Assembly: GCF_947253065.1 (NCBI RefSeq)
Contig: NZ_CAMXWS010000004.1
Coordinates: 1 to 64,000, forward strand
Source: an uncultured Corynebacterium sp.
Lineage (GTDB): Bacteria; Actinomycetota; Actinomycetes; Mycobacteriales; Mycobacteriaceae
Direction of reading: 5' to 3'
Length of the DNA: 64,000 bases
This document shows, piece after piece, positions 26,563-35,099 of this stretch (position 1 is its first letter; the number at the start of each line of letters is the position of its first letter). The translations under genes and the position numbers were made by a program. The notes under the pieces were generated by a model. The model was not told the DNA's origin, made no database searches, and worked only from the letters and a program-made list of their open reading frames with translations.

Positions 26563-26901
26563 GTGACGGACTCAGCAGCACCTCAGACCAGCCACGACTC
26601 GACGGCCCCCGCCTTGGATGAATCGGTGCGTAAGCGCGCCAACCGCGCAGCCCTCGTTTATGGTGGGCTGCGTCTTGCGCTTTTCGTTGTGCTCACGGTG
26701 GTTATTCAGGCAGTAGCAGTGCTTATCGACGCCCCGATTCCCCTCGTCATGTCCGCCTTGCTTGCCCTGATCGTGGCATTCCCGCTGTCCATGCTGATCT
26801 TCTCCAAGCAGCGCGTTGCCGCTACCGAAGCAATGGCGATGTGGAATGAGCAGCGTCGTGCCCGCAAGCAGTGGGTCAACGACGAGCTGGCTGACCGCTA
26901 G
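26563..26901 (+). CDS. DUF4229-type two-helix membrane protein
   Basis: About 112 aa: a hydrophilic N-terminus, two hydrophobic segments (LRLALFVVLTVVIQAVAVLI and LVMSALLALIVAFPLSMLIF) and the basic tail QRRARKQWVNDELADR, as in the actinobacterial DUF4229 family. GTG 26563 is chosen because TACCCT (26549-26554) is a -10 8 bases upstream; GTG/ATG further up is open. A CGTCGATAAGC word is at 26721-26731. Confidence 0.75.
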   Translation: MTDSAAPQTSHDSTAPALDESVRKRANRAALVYGGLRLALFVVLTVVIQAVAVLIDAPIPLVMSALLALIVAFPLSMLIFSKQRVAATEAMAMWNEQRRARKQWVNDELADR

Positions 26902-27839
26902 ATCCCTTTGCCGAAGAGCAAGGCGATGATGATCATCGCTGGCAGGGACGCGAACGTTGTGATGAAGACTGTGTCGCGTGCGACTGTTTCACCCGCCTGA
27001 TAATTCGCGGTGTAGTTGTACACATTCTGGGCCGTGGGCAGTGCTGACAGAATCACAGCGGCATAAAGCGCCGTTCCCTCCAGACCCGCTGCAAATCCCA
27101 AGAGCCAGGCAATCGCCGGCATGAATGCCAGCTTGAGTGCCGATGCCGTGATCGTGGCCGGACGGTCCGGGCCTTTCGCCAGCACGCTGCCGCCACGCAA
27201 GCTGGCGCCGAAACTCATCAGGATCATCGGGATGGAAGCCCCACCGAGAATCTCCAGCGGCTCCATCACCGGCGCAGGCACAGTCCACCCGGCAGCCGAG
27301 ACCGCCAGGCCAGCTAGGGGAGCGACCACCACTGGGGCGGTAATGCCCGATTTCACGGCCTTAAGCACGTTCTGCTTGCGCGATCCGTCCGAATCCGGAT
27401 TCACATCAAGCCCCGCGATGACAACAGGCGAGATGATCACCATCTGCATCAACAGCACCGGCGCCACGTATGTCGCATCACCGATGACATAGATCGCGAT
27501 TGGAAGACCAATATTCACCGAGTTGAAATAGCTTGCCGACGCTGCCCCCGCCATCCGTGTCGGCACATCCGCCTTGAAGAACACAGTGGAGATGCCCCAG
27601 AACACCGCCATGGTCACCGCAGTAGCCAAAAAGACCACCACGACGACAGGGGAGAGGAATGTCGACGTATCTGACTTAGCCACCGTGGTGAACAGCAAAG
27701 AGGGGGAGGCCACCCAGTAGGCGACCCGATTGAACATCAGACGCTGCTCGCCCGGACCGATGACACCGCGGTGTGCCAAGACATATCCCGCGCTGATGAC
27801 AACGAAGATGATGGCAAAGCCAGTGATGACATCTAACAC
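26898..27839 (-). CDS. AEC-family transporter
   Basis: 313 aa permease of the auxin efflux carrier family with ten or so hydrophobic segments. Typical parts are the N-terminal GYVLAHRGVIG and a helix pair with N-x-G-L-P-I (SVNIGLPIAIYVIGDATY), plus ALPTAQNVYNYTANY near the end. The family exports or imports small organic acids; substrate unknown. GTG 27839 has GGGAG 9 bases upstream. It overlaps the preceding convergent gene by 4 bases. Confidence 0.85.
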   Translation of the reverse strand: MLDVITGFAIIFVVISAGYVLAHRGVIGPGEQRLMFNRVAYWVASPSLLFTTVAKSDTSTFLSPVVVVVFLATAVTMAVFWGISTVFFKADVPTRMAGAASASYFNSVNIGLPIAIYVIGDATYVAPVLLMQMVIISPVVIAGLDVNPDSDGSRKQNVLKAVKSGITAPVVVAPLAGLAVSAAGWTVPAPVMEPLEILGGASIPMILMSFGASLRGGSVLAKGPDRPATITASALKLAFMPAIAWLLGFAAGLEGTALYAAVILSALPTAQNVYNYTANYQAGETVARDTVFITTFASLPAMIIIALLFGKGI

Positions 27840-27886
27840 GTATAAAAACTCCCAGCAGGGGTGTGCCCCCACGACTCAATTAAGCG

Positions 27887-28897
27887 CTACATATTGTCAG
27901 GGATATGCGTTGTCCAGCCGAAATCGGTGTAAGGAACTGCCTTGCCCAAGGTCAGGAACGGCGAGCCAGCGATCAGGGCTCCAGCTAGGACGATCGCCCA
28001 CACCAGCATTGCTCGGCCATTGGCGCCGAGTACCGGGATCAGGTCTTTGCCGGTGGCACCGCGGTGGACCTTCAAGATCGAACCAAGCGCCAGCGGCAGT
28101 GCGATGAGCGCCAGCAGCGTCGGTGTGTAGGCCGCGCCGATGAAGACCGTGATCACAAAAGGTGTGAGGGTCAGGGCGATGAAGAGGCGGCGAGCTCGGA
28201 CGTCGCCAAGCATGACTGCGAGTGTGCGCTTGCCTGCTTCCGTGTCCGTTGGAATATCGCGGATATTATTGGCCAAATTGATCGCAGCAGAGATCGCGCC
28301 AACGCCCACCGCGCAGCCGACGCCCACCCAAGAAATGTTGCCGACCTGCGTGTACTGCGTTCCCAGCACGGCAACGAGACCGAAGAAGATGAAGACAGAC
28401 ACCTCGCCGAAACCGCGGTAACCATACGGGTTCTTCCCGCCGGTGTAGAACCATGCGGCGAGGATGCAGACGATGCCGACGAGGATCAGCCACGGCGCGC
28501 TGATGATCGCCAGGATCAGTCCAGCAACAGCAGCAATACCGAAAGAAATGAATGCCGCAAGCTTCACCTGCTCCGGACGCACAAGGCCAGATGCTGTGAG
28601 GCGTGTCGGACCTGTTCGGTCGTTATCTGTTCCGCGGATCCCGTCAGAATAGTCATTGGCGTAGTTGACACCGATGATCAAGCCCATCGCCACCACCAGC
28701 GCGAGCAAAGCCCCCGGCAGGCTCAGCCAGAACTCAAAAGCCGCGGCACCAGTACCCACGATCACGGGTGCGGCAGCGTTGAACCAGGTGTGCGGGCGGG
28801 CGGCCTGCCACCAATCTTTCGCAGTGGCCGACCCGGCGTTATTGCTAGTGTTATTCATTTCACCGGAGGATCCGGTGGTGTCATCGCTCTCACTCAT
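27887..28897 (-). CDS. menA: 1,4-dihydroxy-2-naphthoate polyprenyltransferase
   Basis: 336 aa UbiA-family membrane enzyme that attaches the polyprenyl chain to DHNA, giving demethylmenaquinone. It has ARPHTWFNAAAPV, the first Asp-rich motif in GVNYANDYSDGIRGTDNDR and the second in NNIRDIPTDTEAGKRTLAV. ATG 28897 follows a CATGAT -10-like box by 7 bases; an internal ATG at 28858 is possible. It is divergent from the GT-A-like gene. Confidence 0.94.
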   Translation of the reverse strand: MSESDDTTGSSGEMNNTSNNAGSATAKDWWQAARPHTWFNAAAPVIVGTGAAAFEFWLSLPGALLALVVAMGLIIGVNYANDYSDGIRGTDNDRTGPTRLTASGLVRPEQVKLAAFISFGIAAVAGLILAIISAPWLILVGIVCILAAWFYTGGKNPYGYRGFGEVSVFIFFGLVAVLGTQYTQVGNISWVGVGCAVGVGAISAAINLANNIRDIPTDTEAGKRTLAVMLGDVRARRLFIALTLTPFVITVFIGAAYTPTLLALIALPLALGSILKVHRGATGKDLIPVLGANGRAMLVWAIVLAGALIAGSPFLTLGKAVPYTDFGWTTHIPDNM

Positions 28898-28955
28898 GAC
28901 AACCATCATGCACTCAAAGCGGGACCCAAGTGAAGCTCGACTAGAGTAACGCTTC

Positions 28956-29834
28956 ATGTGGATCGACTATGCCGTCCGCCAAGTGCTGCACACTGCCGGA
29001 ACGATTGCCCGCCAACCGGGCTTGCTTCTGGCTGCCCGCGCACCCCGGCTGTCGTTCCCCCAACTCGGTGAGGCCGGTGAGGATAAGACAGTCATTTCAT
29101 TGACGTCTCACGGCAAGCGCCTTTCCACGTCTGTGTACTGTATTGCCTCCCTGCTCGTGGGGACTCGTCGTTTCCCGGTGATCCTCTGGCTCGATGAGGA
29201 GGATTACAACGGTCGTTGGCCCAAGGGCTTGCACCGTCTGCAGGAGCGCGGCTTGATCATTCGCTGCTCCGATGGCAAGTACGGGCCGCACACGAAGTAC
29301 TTCGGCACCTTCCGTGAGATGGCTGGAACCGGTACACGCGTGATCACGGTTGATGACGACATGATGTACCCACGCTGGTTCGCCGAGAAACTGGTCAATG
29401 CCGCTGATGCGGATCCGCGCTGCGTGGTGGCTTATCGCGCACACACGATCACGCTCGATGAAAACGGCATGCGGCCATATAAGGAATGGCGCGCAACCAA
29501 GTCCACTACCCCCTCACATCGGCACTTTGCCACCGGTGTCTCGGGCGTTGCCTACCCGCCTTCCATGGTGGATTATGTTGCGCAGCAGGGAAGAGCATTC
29601 GAAGACAAGGCCTTGCGTGCCGACGATGTCTGGCTCAACCACTGCGCCCTCCGCTCCGACCACCTGGTCCGGCAGGTCTACCCACACCCGCGCGAGTTCT
29701 CCGTTATCCCGGCTAGCCAGCGTGAAGCACTCGTGCACCACAACCACTGGCGTGGTGGCAACGATGTGCAGATCGCGAAGACGTATACGGACGAGGACGT
29801 CGATAAGCTGCAAGCTGCTTTGCCGGTGGACTAG
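28956..29834 (+). CDS. GT-A fold glycosyltransferase-like protein
   Basis: 292 aa soluble protein. TVISLTSHGKRL near residue 46 and the metal-binding-type triad VITVDDDMMYP near residue 128 resemble GT-A glycosyltransferases. Conserved-looking tracts include KYGPHTKYFGTFRE and a late RADDVWLNHCA. The acceptor and donor are not known. The start lies 8 bases after TAGAGT (28942-28947), so it is probably leaderless. It contains a CGTCGATAAGC word near its 3' end. Confidence 0.7.
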   Translation: MWIDYAVRQVLHTAGTIARQPGLLLAARAPRLSFPQLGEAGEDKTVISLTSHGKRLSTSVYCIASLLVGTRRFPVILWLDEEDYNGRWPKGLHRLQERGLIIRCSDGKYGPHTKYFGTFREMAGTGTRVITVDDDMMYPRWFAEKLVNAADADPRCVVAYRAHTITLDENGMRPYKEWRATKSTTPSHRHFATGVSGVAYPPSMVDYVAQQGRAFEDKALRADDVWLNHCALRSDHLVRQVYPHPREFSVIPASQREALVHHNHWRGGNDVQIAKTYTDEDVDKLQAALPVD

Positions 29835-29873
29835 CTCCTTGATGGTGGCGTCCGAAACTATCGGCTGAGACAA

Positions 29874-29983
29874 AGCGGTGAATCTGTTTACATCGGCCAC
29901 CCTGCCCACCCAAGGCCAAAACCGTGCAGCCAGGGCTTATAAACGCCCAGGCATACGGCCGATGTAAACAAATTCACTCCGCT
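29874..29983. repeat. 110-bp inverted-repeat element between convergent genes
   Basis: Left arm 29874-29898 and right arm 29957-29983 are inverted copies of about 25-27 bp that differ by one 2-base insertion and one substitution. Both contain TTTACATCGGCC in the inner half. The 58-base spacer has shorter complementary pieces (CCCTG / CAGGG). It sits in the gap between the GT-A-like gene and menE, both of which read toward it. It may be a bidirectional terminator, a structured RNA or a miniature repeat element; arms this long are unusual for a terminator. Confidence 0.7.
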
Positions 29984-29998
29984 GATGGAGTGCCCTGA

Positions 29999-31126
29999 CT
30001 AGAACAGCTCGCGGACTGCCAAACGGTCGACCTTGCCCGGCCCGATGGTGGGCATCTCATCGATGTGGCGGAGATCCTTGGGCACTTGCCAGCGGGGGAG
30101 ATCATCGAATGCCTCCATCAAGTCACTGACTGGAGCCGGACCTGTGTATGCAGCGCATACCTGGTGGCCGAAGCGCGTGTCGGGAATGCCCACGACGCAG
30201 GCAGCGGTGACACCGTCGATGCTCTGCATGAAGGATTCGAGGACTTCGGGCTGGAGCTTCAATCCACCGGTCTCAATGATGTTGTCCAGCCTGCCGGTGA
30301 CGCGCAAGATACCGTTGTCCAGCTCGCCAGCATCGGAGGTGGCGTACCAGCCGGGCTCGGCAAAGGCTTCATGATCGGGGATATTGCGGTAACCGCGGGC
30401 GATCATGGGCCCACCGAGGTAGATGCGGCCACCGCTGACACGGACCTGTGCCCCGGCAAGGGGGGTGCCGTTGTAGACGCAGCCACCTGATGTTTCTGAT
30501 GATCCGTAAGTGGTTACCACATTGATGCGGAGTTTCTTTGCGGATTCGAGCAGCTTTGGGTCGATCATTCCGCCGCCGACAAGAACGGCGTCGAAAAGCC
30601 TGAGTGCTTCAATGCCGGTGAGCGTGCTCATGGTTTTGTCCAGCTGCATCGGGGCAAGAGAGGTGTACATGTGCTCACCGGTGGTAGCGAGTTCATCAGC
30701 GCGTGCAGCGAATTCAACGACGTGGAACCCGCTGGTGAGGTCCACAAATGCGGGCTCAACTCCCGCGACCATGCTGCGCACAATGACCTGCAGGCCAGCG
30801 ATATGGTGCGCGGGCATGGCCAACAGCCACTGCCCAGGCCCGCCGAGGAATTGGTGGGTGGCATCCGCGCTGGAAATGAGGTTGACCGGGGAAAGCTCCG
30901 CGCCTTTTGGCGTGCCCGTCGATCCGGAGGTGGCTACCACCATGGCCACAGAATCATCGATCGACTGGCCCGCCCGCATTGTCGTCCGCAGTGTTTCTGC
31001 CCGGTCCCGGTCGTTCTTTGGCACCGGCAGGACCGCGCATTGCCCGGCGATCGCTGCTTCTAATTCCGGCATGATCGCCAGCGGGTCAGCGAGGTCAACG
31101 GGGAGCAATTCGAGCATGTTTGGCAC
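29999..31126 (-). CDS. menE: o-Succinylbenzoate-CoA ligase
   Basis: 375 aa AMP-forming ligase that activates o-succinylbenzoate with CoA for menaquinone synthesis. The AMP-binding P-loop is VATSGSTGTPKGAELS near residue 80, followed by VVTTYGSSETSGGCVYNG and the hinge segment TGRLDNIIETGGLKLQP. Shorter than acetyl-CoA synthetases, as usual for MenE. GTG 31126 is preferred because TAGGAT is 7 bases upstream on the minus strand. It is split from the rest of the men genes by 14 kb of accessory DNA. Confidence 0.9.
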   Translation of the reverse strand: MPNMLELLPVDLADPLAIMPELEAAIAGQCAVLPVPKNDRDRAETLRTTMRAGQSIDDSVAMVVATSGSTGTPKGAELSPVNLISSADATHQFLGGPGQWLLAMPAHHIAGLQVIVRSMVAGVEPAFVDLTSGFHVVEFAARADELATTGEHMYTSLAPMQLDKTMSTLTGIEALRLFDAVLVGGGMIDPKLLESAKKLRINVVTTYGSSETSGGCVYNGTPLAGAQVRVSGGRIYLGGPMIARGYRNIPDHEAFAEPGWYATSDAGELDNGILRVTGRLDNIIETGGLKLQPEVLESFMQSIDGVTAACVVGIPDTRFGHQVCAAYTGPAPVSDLMEAFDDLPRWQVPKDLRHIDEMPTIGPGKVDRLAVRELF

Positions 31127-31171
31127 GCGCGTCATCCTAGCGCGGGTGCGTTTCGGCCCGACGGTCCGACA

Positions 31172-31204
31172 TTTACGTTTGTTTACGATTGGCCCAAACG
31201 TAAA
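31172..31204 (+). repeat. 33-bp repeat, copy 1, upstream of ATPase gene
   Basis: First of two 33-bp direct repeats that match at 30 of 33 positions. Its ends are inverted: TTTACGTTTG at the left and CAAACGTAAA at the right. The unit also holds an internal second TTTACG. It lies between divergent menE and the ATPase gene and looks like an operator. Confidence 0.8.
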
Positions 31205-31256
31205 TTACTCTATAGCGAATATTGCGAGATGGAAGAATTTACCTGCTACTTTAGTG

Positions 31257-31289
31257 TTTACGCTTGTTTACGATTGGCTTAAACGTAAA
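31257..31289 (+). repeat. 33-bp repeat, copy 2, upstream of ATPase gene
   Basis: Second copy, 85 bp (about 8 helical turns) after the first. It ends 3 bases before the AGGGGGA ribosome-binding site of the ATPase gene, so a protein bound here would block transcription or translation of that gene. Confidence 0.8.
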
Positions 31290-31300
31290 AAGGGGGAGCC

Positions 31301-32461
31301 ATGAATATCAGTCCGTACACTCCTGGCCAAGTCGCGCGAGAGATCTATGGGCGCGACAAAATACTGGAAGATCTTAAAAGGGATTTAGCGTTCCAGATTG
31401 CCGAACCGCACCTGATAGGGCGTATCAAGGTTTACTCGGGGCCAAGAGGCGTTGGAAAGACCAGCCTGCTGCGTTCAGCACAGTCGTACTCCGTTTCGAA
31501 AGGATTTGAGACGGTGTGGGTGACTGCTGGAGAGGGTTCTCTGGTGACCTCCTTGATTGAGTCATTGTCAGGTCTCACACGCTCGTGGAAGGGAGAACTC
31601 GGGGACAAGCTCGGCGAGCTTCTCGAGTCAGTGAGGATTCAGATAGGCGGCATTTCAGTTGGAGGGGTATCCGGGGAGGAAGCGGAAATCACTGCTCCCA
31701 GTAGATTGCTGCAGGAGATTCTCATAGCGGCTGGTCAAGCAGCTGTACAACGTGGAAACGGGCTCATCGTATTTATCGATGAAATTCAAGCAGCAGATGC
31801 GGAGAGTCTGAAAGCTGTCGCCTATGCATGGCAACATTTGCAATCTGAGGCCCCCAATTTGCCGATGGCGGTTTTCAGCGCAGGTTTGAGCCATGCCCAA
31901 GATGTGATTACTGATGCAGTCAGTTTCGCAGAGCGCTTCAGCTACCAGCACCTGGGAAATCTTTCAGGCCGAGACTCCAAGGAGGCATTGCGGCGCCCAG
32001 CTGCGGATAAGGGAGTTCGTTGGGACGAGGAGGCGCTTGAAATGGCGCTGGATTCTGCGAATGGTTACCCCTACTTCATCCAGGTCATTGGAGATGAGAC
32101 ATGGCGGTCCAGTGGGTACCCAGGGTCCGGCACAACAATTGAGGCTGAACAGGTTCGAGCCGCGTTGGAGGGATTTAACGCAATGCGAAATTCTTTCTTC
32201 CGGGCTCGTTGGCAGAAGGCAACGCCAGCAGAAATGAGCTTTTTGCAGGCGATGGCAGCTGAAGGAGATGAGCCGGTCAAGCGTGCTTCCATTGCTCACG
32301 CGATGGGCAAGCAATCGGATGGGCTCGGCGTAGCTAGACGCTCTCTATTAAATAAAGGCCTTATCGACACAGCAGGGCATGGATATGTTCAATTCAGCGC
32401 TCCTGGTTTTGCACGATTCATACGTGAAGAAATTGACCCCGGTATGGATTCGGGTTTCTAG
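31301..32461 (+). CDS. STAND/AAA-type ATPase with winged-helix-like C-terminus
   Basis: 386 aa protein. Its N-terminal segment ends in REIYGRDKIL, the Walker A is GPRGVGKTS near residue 50 and the Walker B is LIVFIDEIQA near residue 160. A helical region and a C-terminal SIAHAMGKQS...LLNKGLIDTAG segment look like a winged helix. This is the COG1672-type architecture of stress or defence NTPases, but no effector domain is fused. Base composition looks lower in GC than its neighbours, which suggests transfer. ATG with AGGGGGA upstream. Transcribed alone behind the twin 33-bp repeats. Function unknown. Confidence 0.8.
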   Translation: MNISPYTPGQVAREIYGRDKILEDLKRDLAFQIAEPHLIGRIKVYSGPRGVGKTSLLRSAQSYSVSKGFETVWVTAGEGSLVTSLIESLSGLTRSWKGELGDKLGELLESVRIQIGGISVGGVSGEEAEITAPSRLLQEILIAAGQAAVQRGNGLIVFIDEIQAADAESLKAVAYAWQHLQSEAPNLPMAVFSAGLSHAQDVITDAVSFAERFSYQHLGNLSGRDSKEALRRPAADKGVRWDEEALEMALDSANGYPYFIQVIGDETWRSSGYPGSGTTIEAEQVRAALEGFNAMRNSFFRARWQKATPAEMSFLQAMAAEGDEPVKRASIAHAMGKQSDGLGVARRSLLNKGLIDTAGHGYVQFSAPGFARFIREEIDPGMDSGF

Positions 32462-32478
32462 TTTCCTGGATCTCAATC

Positions 32479-32494
32479 TCCTCCCGTGGGAGGA
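32479..32494. promoter_or_regulatory. Palindromic operator of the histidine kinase promoter
   Basis: TCCTCCCGTGGGAGGA, a perfect 7-2-7 palindrome. It ends 24 bp before the start of the -10 TAGGCT (32518-32523), covering the -35 area. A 14 of 16 match stands at the same spacing before the ABC exporter gene. Probable binding site of the response regulator encoded in this locus. Confidence 0.7.
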
Positions 32495-32530
32495 GGAGCG
32501 CACCGTCGCTGGCCGGATAGGCTCGAGCGC

Positions 32531-33670
32531 GTGCATGTGAAATCCGGTGAGCTCGTGGTGGCCCTCTTGGGGGCAGTGCTGGCGCTGCTGCACACTGCGT
32601 TGCTGTTCACCGAGGATGCGGGCGCAGCGGAGTGGGTGCAGGCACTGTTGTCGTGGGGGTTCGTCGCTGCTTTGTCGAGGTGGCAGTCGCGCCCGAGGAC
32701 GGCATCGGCGCTGATGGTGGGGCTGAATGTGGCGTGGTCGGTGCTGTGGCTGGTCGCGCCGACGAATATCGGTTACACGTTCTGGGTCGTCCTTGTCCCG
32801 CTGGCTATCTATACCGCGCGACGCAACGCCCGCAGTGTGAAAGCGAAACCAGGGATGACACTCGCCGGCATTCTCACGGCAGTAGCGGCCGCGTGGTGTT
32901 TCATCTCGCCGTTCATGTGGACGTGGGACGAGCGGCTCGTGCTGTTCTACCGGCGGCCGTTCGATGCGGCGTTGATGCTGGCGCTTCATTGGACGGTCCT
33001 TGCGGTGGCGTACCTGGTCGCGGCGAACGGGGCGGCTGAGGAGGAGTCCAAGGAAAATAAGGCCCGGATGCGGGAGGAGCGCTTGGCGGCGGCGCGGGAG
33101 CAGGAGCGGCTGGACACGGCACGCGACATTCACGATGTGCTGGGGCATTCGCTGGCGCTCATCAAGGTGCAGGCGAATGCGGGGCTTACCGCGGGCACGG
33201 AGCGGGAGTCGCTCGAGCTCATTCGGGACACAGCGGGGGACGCGCTCGCAGACATCCGCCTGCTGGTCAAAGGGTTGCGCGACGAGGGGCCGGGGCTCGC
33301 GCCAGCCGCCACAGCTGACGAGCTACCAGGGGTGATCGCGCGTTTCCGCGCCAGCGGCATGGACGTTGCGCTCGACGCGTCGGAGCGCCTCAGCATACCC
33401 ACTGTCACGGCCCAGGCGGCCAACAGGATTGTCGCGGAAGCGCTCACCAACGCGGTCAAGCACCAGGAGAATCCGGTTGCGCGGGTCACGGTCGAGCAGG
33501 GCACAGAGGCGATCGTCGTGACCGTTGCGTCGACGGGGCGCATGGCGCCGCGGCCGGGGGCGGGCACGGGCATCGTCGGTATGCGGGAGCGCGCTCGCGC
33601 CACAGGCGGATCGCTCGAGGTCACGCAGGAGAACAACACGGTCACCGTCACCGCGACGTTGGGAGTATGA
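32531..33670 (+). CDS. Two-component sensor histidine kinase, NarL/LiaS class
   Basis: 379 aa. N-terminal helices (about four to six) precede a HisKA_3 dimerisation region with the phosphoacceptor in DTARDIHDVLGHSLALIKVQA, then an HATPase with IVAEALTNAVKH (N box) and PGAGTGIVGMRERARATGG (G box). The frame is open to 32486, but that would read through the operator. GTG 32531 is 7 bases after TAGGCT, so the mRNA is probably leaderless. The response regulator gene follows after one base. Confidence 0.88.
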   Translation: MHVKSGELVVALLGAVLALLHTALLFTEDAGAAEWVQALLSWGFVAALSRWQSRPRTASALMVGLNVAWSVLWLVAPTNIGYTFWVVLVPLAIYTARRNARSVKAKPGMTLAGILTAVAAAWCFISPFMWTWDERLVLFYRRPFDAALMLALHWTVLAVAYLVAANGAAEEESKENKARMREERLAAAREQERLDTARDIHDVLGHSLALIKVQANAGLTAGTERESLELIRDTAGDALADIRLLVKGLRDEGPGLAPAATADELPGVIARFRASGMDVALDASERLSIPTVTAQAANRIVAEALTNAVKHQENPVARVTVEQGTEAIVVTVASTGRMAPRPGAGTGIVGMRERARATGGSLEVTQENNTVTVTATLGV

Positions 33671-33671
33671 G

Positions 33672-34322
33672 ATGCGCATTCTGCTTGTCGACGATCAACC
33701 CATGCTCCTTTCCGCCCTCTCCACCATCCTGAACACACAGCCGGATATTGAGGTGGTGGCCACTGCCGCGAACGGTCAAGAAGCCATCGAACAGGCGAAG
33801 AACCACGGCATCGATGTTGCGGTGCTGGACATCCGGATGCCGGTGCTCGACGGGATTTCGGCGGCGCGGCAGATCATGCCGTTGGGGCCCAAGGTGATCA
33901 TGCTGACCACGTTCGACGACGATGCTCTGGTGCAGCAGGCGATTGAAGCGGGCGTGCACGGCTTCCTCCTCAAAGACGCAGATCCGGACGTGCTTGCCGA
34001 CGCCGTCCGCACGGTCGCCCGCGGCGAGTCCGTCCTGGCCAGCGGTGTGACGGGGAGGGTGCTGGAATGGGTGAGAGGAGGTGTGGATAAGCGAAATGCG
34101 TTGAGTGATACTCAGCGGCAGGCACTGTCGCTGCTCACGCGACGGGAGGTCGAAGTGCTCGCGGAAATCGGAGCGGGGGCGACGAATGCTGAGGTGGCGG
34201 CCCGGCTGTTCATCGCGGAGACGACCGTGAAAACGCACGTGAAGAATTTGCTGCACAAGCTCGGCGCGCGCGACCGCGTGGCACTGGTGCTGATCGCGCA
34301 ACGGGCGGGAATCGCTGAGTAG
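33672..34322 (+). CDS. LuxR/NarL-family response regulator
   Basis: 216 aa. The receiver domain starts MRILLVDDQPML and has the phosphorylation aspartate in VAVLDIRMPVLDG and the conserved lysine in FLLKDADP. The C-terminal LuxR-type HTH is LLTRREVEVLAEIGAGATNAEVAARLFIAETTVKTHVKNLL. The frame is open to 33525 inside the kinase gene, but the domain begins at ATG 33672. It is predicted to bind the palindromes at 32479 and 34327. Confidence 0.93.
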   Translation: MRILLVDDQPMLLSALSTILNTQPDIEVVATAANGQEAIEQAKNHGIDVAVLDIRMPVLDGISAARQIMPLGPKVIMLTTFDDDALVQQAIEAGVHGFLLKDADPDVLADAVRTVARGESVLASGVTGRVLEWVRGGVDKRNALSDTQRQALSLLTRREVEVLAEIGAGATNAEVAARLFIAETTVKTHVKNLLHKLGARDRVALVLIAQRAGIAE

Positions 34323-34326
34323 AAAT

Positions 34327-34342
34327 TCCTCCCGCAGGAGGA
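34327..34342. promoter_or_regulatory. Palindromic operator of the ABC exporter promoter
   Basis: TCCTCCCGCAGGAGGA, matching the kinase-promoter palindrome at 14 of 16 positions. It ends 23 bp before an AAGAAT -10-like box (34365-34370), which is 7 bases before ATG 34378. The match in sequence and spacing supports a common regulator. Confidence 0.7.
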
Positions 34343-34377
34343 TCACAGCGCTGACCTGGCGCTGAAGAATGGTGCGC

Positions 34378-35094
34378 ATGATCAACTCGCACCTTGCCTG
34401 CAAAGACGTTTCCGTCGCTTTCGGCGACCACCGTGCACTGGACGGAGTGTCGCTGACGACCGTTCCCGGACGTGTGCATGCGCTGCTCGGGCCGAATGGC
34501 GCCGGCAAGTCGACGCTGATGTCGGTGCTGCTCGGACTCGTTGAGCCGAACAGCGGCGCGGTGACGCTGATGGGGCAGCCGTTTGAGCGTTCGCGGTTGC
34601 GCTTTGTCGGTGCGTCGATCAACGACCCGGCGTTCTACGGGCACCTCAGCGCGCGCGACAACCTGCGGGTGCACACGACGCTGCTCGGGTTGCCGGATTC
34701 GGAGGCGGACCGGGTCATTGAGCTCGTCGGGCTGGGTGCCGCGGGCAAGAAGAAGGCGTCGACTTTCTCCACCGGCATGAAGGGGCGCCTCGCACTGGCG
34801 CAGGCGCTGCTCGGCGAGCCGCCAGTGCTGGTGCTCGACGAACCGCAGAACGGCCTCGACCCGGAGGGGATCGCGCACCTGCGTGGGTATTTGCGGGACT
34901 ATGCCCGCGCCGGGCGCACGGTGCTGGTCAGCTCGCACCAGCTCGGTGAGGTGCTGCACCTGGCCGACGATGCGACCGTGATCGCCGACGGTACGGTGCG
35001 TTTTGCTGGGGAGCTGCGCGAACTCGGGCCGAACCTGGAGGAGTCCTTCTTCCAGCTCACCCGCGGTACCGCTGTGGCAGGGGAGGTGCGCTAG
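34378..35094 (+). CDS. ABC transporter ATP-binding protein
   Basis: 238 aa cytoplasmic ATPase of the drug/antibiotic export type. Walker A is GPNGAGKST, the signature region reads FSTGMKGRLALAQALLG (a variant of LSGGQ with STGMKGR), Walker B is PPVLVLDEPQNGLDP, and the H-loop is VLVSSHQLGEV. ATG 34378 is 7 bases after AAGAAT; ATG 34369 is also in frame. It pairs with the membrane protein 5 bases downstream. Confidence 0.88.
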   Translation: MINSHLACKDVSVAFGDHRALDGVSLTTVPGRVHALLGPNGAGKSTLMSVLLGLVEPNSGAVTLMGQPFERSRLRFVGASINDPAFYGHLSARDNLRVHTTLLGLPDSEADRVIELVGLGAAGKKKASTFSTGMKGRLALAQALLGEPPVLVLDEPQNGLDPEGIAHLRGYLRDYARAGRTVLVSSHQLGEVLHLADDATVIADGTVRFAGELRELGPNLEESFFQLTRGTAVAGEVR

Positions 35095-35099
35095 ACACG

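Noticed and set aside
32486..32530. Longer histidine kinase start at 32486
   Set aside because: It would place the coding region across the palindromic operator and the -10 box; GTG 32531 fits the leaderless spacing.
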